Source: Actinoplanes octamycinicus (GTDB lineage Bacteria; Actinomycetota; Actinomycetes; Mycobacteriales; Micromonosporaceae). From it: a stretch of DNA of 64,000 bases. Positions 54,081-61,662 of the stretch are shown here, one piece after another. The translations under genes and the position numbers were made by a program. How positions within the stretch are numbered: position 1 is the first letter of the stretch; every line of letters starts with the position of its first letter. Below the pieces are notes generated by a model, which saw only the letters and a list, made by a program, of their open reading frames with translations, was not told the origin of the DNA and did no database searches. The DNA lies in assembly GCF_014205225.1 (NCBI RefSeq), contig NZ_JACHNB010000001.1:2895501-2959500 (forward strand), read 5' to 3'.

Positions 54081-55313
54081 TCAGCTCGACTGGATGTTCT
54101 GGTAGACCGTGAACATCGGCAGGTAGAGGCAGACGACCATGCCACCGACGACCGCGCCCATGATGAGCACCATGATCGGTTCGATCGAGGCGGCCAGGGA
54201 CTCGGCGGCGGAGTCGACTTCCCTGTCGTAGAAGTCGGCAACCTTGTCGAGCATCTGACTGATCTGACCGCTCTCTTCCCCGACCTCGATCATCTGGTTG
54301 ACCATCTCGGGGAAAATCTTGTGGTGCCGCATCGCCGTGGACATCGGCTGGCCGTCCCGGACGGTGGCCTGGATGTCCTGCATGGCGATGTTGATCACCT
54401 CGTTGCCGGTGGTCTCGCCGACCACCGCGAGGGCCTGCATGACCGGCACGCCGACGTTCAGCAGCAGGCCGAGGTTCCGGGAGAACCGGCTCATCGCCAG
54501 CTTCTGGAACAGCGAACCGAAGACCGGCATCCGCAGCTTGACCTTGTCCACCTTGAGGCGGAAGTCGGCGCTGCTGCGGAGCTGCCGCTTGTAGCCGAAC
54601 GCCGTGCCGAAGCCGGCGACCAGCGCCAGCGGCCCGATCCACCACATGTTGTGGCTGGTGGTGACCAGGAACTGGGTGATCCCGGGCAGCTCGCCGCCGA
54701 GGCTCTTGAACATCCCCTCAAAGATCGGGACGATGAAGATCAACATCGCCGCGATCAGGACGAAGGTGAAGCCCAGAACGATCGCCGGGTAGGTCAGCGC
54801 ACTCTTGATCTTGCCGCGGAGCGCGGTGTCCTTCTCCAAGCTGTCGGCGATCTGCTCGAGAGCCCGGTCGATCATGCCGCCGGTCTCGCCGGCCCGGATC
54901 ATCGCGACCATCAGCCGCGGGAAGACCCGGTCGTGCTTGGCCATCGACGCCGACAACCCGCCGCCGGCCGCCACGTCGGTGCGTACCTCGCCGATCGCCT
55001 TCTTCAGCGGCGGCGACGAGGTCTGCTCCTCCATGATCGAGAGCGAGCGCAGCAGCGACATGCCGGACGAGGTCATGGTGGCGAACTGGCGGGCGAAGAC
55101 CGCCAGGTCCTTGAGCTTGACCCGGTTGCCCAGGCCGGGGATCTTCAGCTCGCGCTGCAGACCCTGACCGGCCTCGACCAGGCCGAGCGGCACCTCGCCA
55201 CGCTGCTTGAGCATGTGCGTGGCGGCTGCCTCGTTCGGGGCCTCGATGGTCCCCTTCGACTTCTTGCCCGAGGCGTCGATGGTGTTGTAGGTGAAAGTCT
55301 TGTTCGCGCTCAC
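54081..55313 (-). CDS. pilC: Type IV pilus inner membrane platform protein
   Basis: 410 residues, GTG start. Two homologous T2SF domains, each with the pattern FARQFATMTSSGMSLLRSL and FSRNLGLLLNVGVPVMQAL, and three membrane helices (ALTYPAIVLGFTFVLIAAML, WIGPLALVAGFGTAFGY, PIMVLIMGAVVGGMVVCLYLP). Anchors the assembly ATPase. Separated from pilT by 2 bp. Confidence 0.95.
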   Translation of the reverse strand: MSANKTFTYNTIDASGKKSKGTIEAPNEAAATHMLKQRGEVPLGLVEAGQGLQRELKIPGLGNRVKLKDLAVFARQFATMTSSGMSLLRSLSIMEEQTSSPPLKKAIGEVRTDVAAGGGLSASMAKHDRVFPRLMVAMIRAGETGGMIDRALEQIADSLEKDTALRGKIKSALTYPAIVLGFTFVLIAAMLIFIVPIFEGMFKSLGGELPGITQFLVTTSHNMWWIGPLALVAGFGTAFGYKRQLRSSADFRLKVDKVKLRMPVFGSLFQKLAMSRFSRNLGLLLNVGVPVMQALAVVGETTGNEVINIAMQDIQATVRDGQPMSTAMRHHKIFPEMVNQMIEVGEESGQISQMLDKVADFYDREVDSAAESLAASIEPIMVLIMGAVVGGMVVCLYLPMFTVYQNIQSS

Positions 55314-55315
55314 GG

Positions 55316-56437
55316 TCAGCTCCGTCCGACGAGCCGTTTGAGCTCCTCCGGAGAGTGGCTGATCTCCAGAGCGGTCTGCATGGTGATCACGCCTTCGCGC
55401 ACTTTCTCGGCCAGGTGCTGGTCGAAGGCGAGCATGCCCTCGTTGCTGCCGGCCTGCATGAAGGACGGGATCTGGTGCGACTTGCCCTCCCGGATGAGGC
55501 TCCGGATGGCCGGTGTCGCGCTGAGGATCTCGCAGATCACCGCTCGGCCCTTGCCGTCCGCGCGGGGCGCCAGCGCCTGGGTGACCACACCCTGGAGACT
55601 GGCCGCCAGCTGCGCGCGGATCTGCAACTGCTGGTGCGGCGGGAAGATGTCGATGATCCGGTCGATGGTCTGGGTGGCGCTCTGCGTGTGCAGCGTCGCC
55701 ATCACCAGGTGGCCGGTCTCGGCGGCGGTCAGCGCCGTCGCCGTGGTGGTCAGGTCACGCAGCTCGCCGACCAGGATGATGTCCGGGTCCTGGCGCAGCG
55801 CGTGCTTGAGCGCGCTGGCGAAGGTCTCGGTGTCGGCGCCCACCTCCCGCTGGTTCACGATGCTGCGCTTGTGCGGGTGGAGGAACTCGATCGGGTCCTC
55901 GATGGTGATGATGTGGTCGGCGCGGCTGCGGTTGGCCAGGTCGAGCAGCGAGGCCAGGGTGGTGGTCTTGCCGGACCCGGTCGGGCCGGTGACCAGCACC
56001 AGGCCGCGCGGCAGGTGGGCGAACCGGCCCACCGACTCCGGCATGCCCAGCTCGTCCAGCGGCTTGATCTTGTGCGGGATGGCCCGGAAGACCGCGCCGC
56101 ACGAGGTGCGCTGCCGGTAGAGGTTGCCGCGGAACCGGGAGACCCCGACGATGCTGTGCGCGAAGTCCATCTCCTGCTCGCGCTCGAACGCCTCCCACTG
56201 CAGCGGGGTGACCGCCGCGCGGGCGAGCAGCTCGGTGTCCGAGGCGTTCAGCTTGCCGTACCCGGGGACCGGCCGCAGCGACCCGTCGACCCGCATCATC
56301 GGCGGGGAGCCCACCGTCAGGTGCAGGTCCGAGCCGCGCGATTCGACCAGCGTGATCAGCAACTGGTCGAGCACGGCGAGGTCATCCGCGGTGGCGGCCG
56401 TCGCCGGCTGCCGCACCTCGTGCTCGATCGTGTTCAC
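55316..56437 (-). CDS. pilT: Type IV pilus retraction ATPase
   Basis: 373 residues, GTG start. Walker A GPTGSGKTTTLASLL (~145-160), Asp box EDPIEF, Walker B-like GELRDLTTTATALTAAETGHL and the His box LHTQSATQTIDRIID; the AIRSLIREGK segment near the C-terminus is typical of PilT. Powers pilus retraction, hence twitching motility or DNA uptake. Confidence 0.95.
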   Translation of the reverse strand: MNTIEHEVRQPATAATADDLAVLDQLLITLVESRGSDLHLTVGSPPMMRVDGSLRPVPGYGKLNASDTELLARAAVTPLQWEAFEREQEMDFAHSIVGVSRFRGNLYRQRTSCGAVFRAIPHKIKPLDELGMPESVGRFAHLPRGLVLVTGPTGSGKTTTLASLLDLANRSRADHIITIEDPIEFLHPHKRSIVNQREVGADTETFASALKHALRQDPDIILVGELRDLTTTATALTAAETGHLVMATLHTQSATQTIDRIIDIFPPHQQLQIRAQLAASLQGVVTQALAPRADGKGRAVICEILSATPAIRSLIREGKSHQIPSFMQAGSNEGMLAFDQHLAEKVREGVITMQTALEISHSPEELKRLVGRS

Positions 56438-56518
56438 TGTTCCGGCCCTCTCGTTCGCGTTCCGACGCTTGTTGATTCGGCACCGCGGGGACCGGGTTTA
56501 GTAGCGATACGGGTGCCG

Positions 56519-58186
56519 TCAGACTGCTACTCGGGACACCTCGCGCACCGAGGTCAGCCCGCCCGCCGCCTTGGCCAGGCCGTCGGCCCGCAGCTCGTAC
56601 ATCCCCTGGGCGAGCGCGACCTCGCGGATCTCGCCGGCCGCGGCCCGCTGGATGCACAGCGACTCGATCTCCGGGCTGATCGGCATCACCTCGTGCAGCG
56701 CGATCCGGCCCTTGTACCCGGTGTTCGCGCAGTTGCGGCAGCCCACCGGCCGGTACAGCACCTGTGGGAAGGCGAGGTCCTGCAGCGGCCAGCGGGCGCC
56801 CAGCACCTCCTCCTCGGTCGGCTGGTACGCCTCCTTGCACCAGTCGCAGAGCCGCCGCGCCAGCCGCTGGGCCAGCACGCAGTCCAGCGACGAGCCGACC
56901 AGGAACGGCTCGATGCCCATCTCGGTGAGCCGGGTGACCGCGCCCGGCGCGTCGTTGGTGTGCAGCGTGGAGAGCAGCAGGTGACCGGTGAGCGCCGCCT
57001 CGACGGCGATCTGCGCGGTGGTGCCGTCCCGGATCTCGCCGATCAGCACCACGTCCGGGTCGGACCGCAGGATGGCCGGCAGCACCGCGGCGAAGGTCAG
57101 CCCGGCCTTGGCGTTCACCTGCACCTGGTTGATCCCGCGCAGCCGGTACTCGACCGGGTCCTCGATGGTGATCACGTTGACTTCCGGCTTGCTGATCCGG
57201 CCGAGCGTGGCGTAGAGCGTGGTCGACTTGCCGGACCCGGTCGGGCCGGTGACCAGCACCATCCCGTGCGGCTTGCTGAACGACTCCTCGAACCGGCGCA
57301 GGTTGTGCTCGGTGAACCCGAGTTTGCGCAGGTCCAGGTCGATGCCGCCGGTGTCGAGCACGCGCAGCACGATCTTCTCGCCCCACACCGTGGGCAGCGT
57401 GGCGGTACGCAGGTCCACCGTCCGGTCCCGGATCAGCGCGGTGATCCGGCCGTTCTGCGGTACCCGCTTCTCGGTGATGTCGACGCCCGACATGATCTTG
57501 ATGCGGGAGGTGAGCGCGGCCATCACGCCGCGCGGGACGATGTCCACCTCGTGCAGCACGCCGTCGATCCGGTACCGCACCCGCATGTCCTCCTCGGTCG
57601 GCTCCAGGTGCAGGTCCGAGGCGCGGTTCATCACCGCCTGCTCGATCAGGCTGTTCACGTACCGGACGATCGGGGCGTCGTCGGTGCTGGTCTGCTGCGC
57701 GGCCATGCCGGCCGAGTCGCCGGTCGCGGCGTCCGCCAGGTCGCCGAGGTCGCTGTCCTCACGCTGCAGCTTCTCGATGATCCGGCGGACCTCGCTGCGG
57801 GCCACCACCACCGGGCGTACCGTCATCCCGGTCGCCGCCCGGACGTCGTCCAGCGCCACCACGTCGGCCGGGTCGGTCACGCCGACCACCAGCTCGCCGT
57901 CGGTGATCGCCAGGCCGAGCACCCGGTGCCGGAGCACCACCGGCAGCGGGATCCGCTTCAGCGCGGTCGGGTCCGGGGTGAAGCCGACCAGGTCCAGGGT
58001 GTTGATCCCGAACGCCGCCGCGGCCGCCTGGGTCAGCTGCTCCTCGGTGACCACCTGATCGTTGATCAGCACCGCGCGCACCGGCCGGCCGCTGCGCTGT
58101 GCCTCCTCGGCCGCGGCATCGACCGCGTGCGGGTCGATCCCGATCTGCTTCAGGGCATCGAGCAGAGGCCGGAAGGTCTGGTCCAT
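56519..58186 (-). CDS. pilB: Type IV pilus assembly ATPase
   Basis: 555 residues from the ATG giving MDQTFRPLLDALK; the frame is open upstream. N-terminal MshEN-like domain (~1-150), Walker A GPTGSGKSTTLYATLG, EDPVEYRLRGINQVQVN, GEIRDGTTAQIAVEAALTGHL, and a tetracysteine zinc site (CDWC and CRNC). First gene of the minus-strand pil operon; drives pilus extension. Confidence 0.95.
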   Translation of the reverse strand: MDQTFRPLLDALKQIGIDPHAVDAAAEEAQRSGRPVRAVLINDQVVTEEQLTQAAAAAFGINTLDLVGFTPDPTALKRIPLPVVLRHRVLGLAITDGELVVGVTDPADVVALDDVRAATGMTVRPVVVARSEVRRIIEKLQREDSDLGDLADAATGDSAGMAAQQTSTDDAPIVRYVNSLIEQAVMNRASDLHLEPTEEDMRVRYRIDGVLHEVDIVPRGVMAALTSRIKIMSGVDITEKRVPQNGRITALIRDRTVDLRTATLPTVWGEKIVLRVLDTGGIDLDLRKLGFTEHNLRRFEESFSKPHGMVLVTGPTGSGKSTTLYATLGRISKPEVNVITIEDPVEYRLRGINQVQVNAKAGLTFAAVLPAILRSDPDVVLIGEIRDGTTAQIAVEAALTGHLLLSTLHTNDAPGAVTRLTEMGIEPFLVGSSLDCVLAQRLARRLCDWCKEAYQPTEEEVLGARWPLQDLAFPQVLYRPVGCRNCANTGYKGRIALHEVMPISPEIESLCIQRAAAGEIREVALAQGMYELRADGLAKAAGGLTSVREVSRVAV

Positions 58187-58224
58187 GAAGTCCTCAAGTG
58201 CGGCGGCACAGGGTATACACCCCT

Positions 58225-58252
58225 CCATCGGACATCCCGGCCCAAAACTTAG
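58225..58252 (-). promoter_or_regulatory. Candidate FliA/WhiG-type promoter before pilB
   Basis: On the minus strand CTAAG is followed after 15 bp by TCCGATGG; the consensus of FliA/WhiG-type sigma factors is TAAA-N15-GCCGATAA. It lies 39-66 bp before the pilB start, overlapping the end of the AraC-type gene. Two bases of the -10 differ from consensus. Confidence 0.45.
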
Positions 58253-59217
58253 TGGCGAAAGGTCCGGCGATACGCCGACGGCGCCACCCCGATGGTGGCG
58301 TGCAGGTGCTGCCGCAGCGCGGTGGCGCTGCCCAGCCCGGCCCGCCGGGCCACCACGTCCACGCCCAGGTCGGTCGACTCGAGCAGCAGCCGGGCGTGCT
58401 CCACCCGCTGCCGCAGCAGCCACTGGCGCGGGCTCGACCCGGTCTCGTCGCGGAACCGGCGGGTGAAGGTGCGCACGCTCATCCGGGCGTGCCCGGCCAT
58501 CTCCTCCAGGGTGACCGGCTCGCTCAGCCGGTCCAGGACCCAGGCCCGGGTCGGCTCGGTGCCGGTCCCGGCGGCGGCCGGGACCGGGCGCTCGATGTAC
58601 TGCGCCTGACCGCCGTCCCGCCACGGCGGCACCACGCACCGGCGGGCCGCCCGGTTGGCCACCTCGGCGCCGTGATCGGAGCGGACCAGGTGCAGGCAGA
58701 GGTCCACCCCGGCGCCGACCCCGGCCGAGGTGAGCACGTCGCCGTCGTCGACGAAGAGCACGTCGAAATCCCAGTCGACCCGGGGATAGAGCCCACCGAT
58801 CCGCTTCGCCCAGGCCCAGTGGGTGGCGGCCGGGCGGCCGTCGAGCAGGCCGGCCGCGGCGAGCACCGAGGCGCCGGTGCAGATCGACACGATCCGGGCG
58901 CCGCGCGCGGCCGCGGCGAGCAGCACCTCGCGGACCGGCTCGGGCAGCGTGCCGTCGGTGACCGGGCCGCCGGTGTGGATGCCGGGCACCAGCACGGTGT
59001 CCGCCCGGGCCACCGCGGCGAGGTCGTGGTCCGGCGTCACCGTGAAGCCGGCCTCGGTGCGCACCGGGCCCTCGCCGCAGAACAGCAGCTCGTAGAGCCG
59101 GTTCCGGTCGGGGTCGCGGGAGGCGCCGAACACCTGGGCGGGGACGCCCAGATCGAACGGGACGACACCGTCGAGGACGAGGACCGCGATGACATGCATG
59201 GCTCGATTCTTGCGCAT
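58249..59217 (-). CDS. GlxA-like transcriptional regulator (DJ-1/PfpI domain plus AraC HTH)
   Basis: 322 residues; GGGAGG lies six bases before the ATG. N-terminal DJ-1/PfpI amidase-like domain (~1-190) with nucleophile-elbow sequence IVSICTGASVLAAAG, then a C-terminal AraC double helix-turn-helix (~220-322: LEEMAGHARMSVRTFTRRF and ATALRQHLHATIGVAPSAYR). It is divergent from the MFS gene over a 53-bp gap, so it likely controls that carrier. Confidence 0.93.
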   Translation of the reverse strand: MRKNRAMHVIAVLVLDGVVPFDLGVPAQVFGASRDPDRNRLYELLFCGEGPVRTEAGFTVTPDHDLAAVARADTVLVPGIHTGGPVTDGTLPEPVREVLLAAAARGARIVSICTGASVLAAAGLLDGRPAATHWAWAKRIGGLYPRVDWDFDVLFVDDGDVLTSAGVGAGVDLCLHLVRSDHGAEVANRAARRCVVPPWRDGGQAQYIERPVPAAAGTGTEPTRAWVLDRLSEPVTLEEMAGHARMSVRTFTRRFRDETGSSPRQWLLRQRVEHARLLLESTDLGVDVVARRAGLGSATALRQHLHATIGVAPSAYRRTFRH

Positions 59218-59270
59218 GATGGCCTCCCGGCCACTCGCCCGGACGGCCCGGACTGCCGAGAATCGATCAC

Positions 59271-60554
59271 GTGAAGATGCGCATCCACCCCGCCTGGTCG
59301 GTCGCCGCGGTCGCGTTCATCGCGCTGATCGGCGCGGCCGGCTTCCGCTCCACGCCGTCGGTCATGCTCCAGCCGCTGCACGCCGAGTTCGGCTGGTCGC
59401 TCGGCACCATCTCCGCCGCCGTCTCGGTGAACCTGCTGCTCTACGGCCTGACCGCGCCGTTCGCCGCGGCCCTGATGGCGAAGTTCGGGATCCGCCGGGT
59501 GGCCGCCGCCGCGCTGCTGCTGGTCGCGCTCGGCTCCGGGCTGACCGTGTTCATGCACCAGAGCTGGCAGCTGATGCTCTGCTGGGGTGTGCTGGTCGGG
59601 CTGGGCACCGGCTCGCTCGCGCTGGGCTTCGTGGCCACCATCACCGGCCGCTGGTTCGTCAAGCACCGCGGCCTGGTCACCGGGGTGCTCACGGCCGGCG
59701 GCGCGACCGGCAACCTGATCTTCCTGCCGGTGCTGTCCAGGATCACCGAGTCGCACGGCTGGCGGACCGCGGCACTCACCGTCTCGGTGGTGGCGCTGCT
59801 CGTCGTACCGCTAATTCTCTGGCGCCTCCGCGACCACCCGCAGGACCTCGGGGTGACCGCTCTCGGTGGGGTCACCGAGCCACCGGCGAAGCCGGTCGGC
59901 AATGCCGCCAAGGCCGCGCTGACCGCCCTCCGCGACGCCGCGCGGACCCGGGCCTTCTGGCTGCTCGCCGGCGGGTTCGCGATCTGCGGGGCGACCACCA
60001 ACGGGCTGGTCGGCACACACTTCATCCCGGCCGCGCACGACCACGGCATGCCGAACACCACCGCGGCGAGCCTGCTCGCGCTGGTCGGCCTCTTCGACAT
60101 CGTCGGCACGATCGCCTCCGGCTGGCTCACCGACCGGGTCGACAGCCGCGTCCTGCTCGGCGCCTACTACGCGCTGCGCGGCCTGTCCCTGCTGGTCCTG
60201 CCGTCGATCCTGGCCGCCACCGCGCACCCGAGCATGCTGGTCTTCATCCTCTTCTACGGCCTCGACTGGGTCGCCACCGTGCCACCCACGGTCACCCTGT
60301 GCCGCGAATACTTCGGCGCCGCCGGCCCGGTCGTCTTCGGCTGGGTCTTCGCCTCCCACCAGTTCGGCGCCGCCATCGCCGCCACCGCGGCCGGCCTGGT
60401 CCGCGACCAGCTGGGCGCCTACACCTGGGCCTGGTACGGCGCCGGCGCCCTGGCCCTGCTGGCCTCGATCCTGAGCCTGATGCTCTTCGCCGGCAAACAC
60501 CTCAAACCGGTCGCGCCCGGCCTCGGCCTCGCGGTCCCGGCCGCCAAGGCCTGA
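59271..60554 (+). CDS. MFS transporter (monocarboxylate/OFA-like)
   Basis: 427 residues, GTG start, 12 membrane segments; LMAKFGIRRVAAAALLL and GRWFVKHRGLVTGVLTAGG resemble OFA and monocarboxylate carriers. Divergent from the GlxA-like regulator, whose effector may be its substrate. Substrate unknown. Confidence 0.88.
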   Translation: MKMRIHPAWSVAAVAFIALIGAAGFRSTPSVMLQPLHAEFGWSLGTISAAVSVNLLLYGLTAPFAAALMAKFGIRRVAAAALLLVALGSGLTVFMHQSWQLMLCWGVLVGLGTGSLALGFVATITGRWFVKHRGLVTGVLTAGGATGNLIFLPVLSRITESHGWRTAALTVSVVALLVVPLILWRLRDHPQDLGVTALGGVTEPPAKPVGNAAKAALTALRDAARTRAFWLLAGGFAICGATTNGLVGTHFIPAAHDHGMPNTTAASLLALVGLFDIVGTIASGWLTDRVDSRVLLGAYYALRGLSLLVLPSILAATAHPSMLVFILFYGLDWVATVPPTVTLCREYFGAAGPVVFGWVFASHQFGAAIAATAAGLVRDQLGAYTWAWYGAGALALLASILSLMLFAGKHLKPVAPGLGLAVPAAKA

Positions 60555-60690
60555 CCGGCACGGTCCGCCGGGCTCCCGCTCACCCCATTTTCCGGTACGA
60601 CCGGGAGCACCGTGGCGGCCCCGCCGCGACACCCACACCATCCCCGGACCGCTCAGCGGCCTACGGTCCGCTTCGCTTGCGGCGGCTGCG

Positions 60691-60990
60691 GTCCCTGGCG
60701 TTGTCGTGGTCGGTGGTTCGTGTCGGTCGTGGCGGCCGTGGTCCGTGGCGTTGTCGTGGTCGGTGGTTCGTGTCGGTCGTGGCGGCCGTGGTCCGTGGCG
60801 TTGTCGTGGTCGGTGGTCCGTGCCGGTCGTGGCGGCCGTGGTCCGTGGCGTTGTCGTGGTCCGTGGTCCGTGCCGGTCGAGGCGGCCGTGGTCCGTCGTG
60901 GCGTCGTGGTCCGCGGTTCCTGCCAGTCGTGGCGGCCGCGGTCCGTCGTGGCGTCGTGGTCCGCGGTCCGTGCCGCTCGTCGCGGCCGCT
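60691..60990. repeat. Six 50-bp tandem repeats (minisatellite)
   Basis: Units start at 60691, 60741, 60791, 60841, 60891 and 60941 with GTCC[GC]TGGCGTTGTCGTGG or a derivative; period exactly 50 bp. The last two units diverge together (GTCCGTCGTGGCGTCGTGG), so they were copied as a pair. All frames read through, but the products are biased R/V/G or T/D/H repeats without a start signal, so it is probably non-coding. Confidence 0.9.
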
Positions 60991-61132
60991 GCAACCGCGA
61001 ACCCGTTCGCCCAGCGCGAGGTGCCGCCGCGCACTCCGGTCGTCGTCCACAATTTCGCGTTGTCCACAGACTGCCCGCCCGGCCCCGCCGCTTCCTGCCA
61101 CACTGACCGGCGGGGGAGCCCCCTTGGGAGGG

Positions 61133-61210
61133 CGGGCTGTGGGAGCGGGCTGTGGGAGCGGGCTGTGGGAGCGGGCTGTGGGAGCGGGCTGTGGGAGCGG
61201 GTTATGCGAG
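61133..61210. repeat. Six 13-bp tandem repeats CGGGCTGTGGGAG
   Basis: Five perfect units and a diverged sixth (CGGGTTATGCGAG). It follows the 50-bp minisatellite; together they fill the gap 60555-61252, which has no supported gene. A GTACCG/CGGTACG motif lies at each end of the gap (60594 and 61232). Confidence 0.9.
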
Positions 61211-61252
61211 CGGGCGAACGTGCACCCACCCCGTACCGAAAACGGGTATGAC

Positions 61253-61567
61253 TTAAGGGGTGACCTGGACCACCTCAAGCAGGCCGCTGAGCACCAGGAT
61301 CTGCCGCACGTTGTCGCTGGGCCGCGAGAGTGAGAAGGGGATCGCCTGGTCACGGGCCCGCTGGAAGCCGGAGATCAGCGCGCCCAGCCCGGTCGAGTCG
61401 ATGAACGCCACGTCCGCCATGTCCACCACGATCCGGCCGGGCCGGCCGGCGACCGCCTCGCCGAGGGCCACCCGGACCTGCTCGACGGTCAGCACGTCGA
61501 TCTCGCCGCGCAGCGAGACGGTGGTGGTGCCGCCGGCGGTATCCAGCGTTGTCACTTCTTCGATCAC
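61253..61567 (-). CDS. STAS-domain anti-sigma factor antagonist
   Basis: 104 residues, one STAS domain; phosphoacceptor serine in VAFIDSTGLGALI (~58). Members release a sigma factor by binding its anti-sigma kinase when unphosphorylated. No kinase gene is adjacent. Head-to-head with the TPR gene. Confidence 0.93.
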   Translation of the reverse strand: MIEEVTTLDTAGGTTTVSLRGEIDVLTVEQVRVALGEAVAGRPGRIVVDMADVAFIDSTGLGALISGFQRARDQAIPFSLSRPSDNVRQILVLSGLLEVVQVTP

Positions 61568-61662
61568 CGGGGGCCTTCCGTCTCACCGGGCGTGTGCCCG
61601 CTTTGCTGTGGCGGGGGTTCCACGTACGGTAATCGGCATCACCAAGACGTGAGGAGCACGGT

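Noticed and set aside
60691..60990. CRISPR array
   Set aside because: The units are contiguous 50-bp copies without unique spacers, so this is a minisatellite.
60653..61353. Open frames through the minisatellites giving R/V/G or T/D/H repeat proteins
   Set aside because: No ribosome binding site, period not a multiple of three (50 and 13 bp), so all frames stay open by composition alone.
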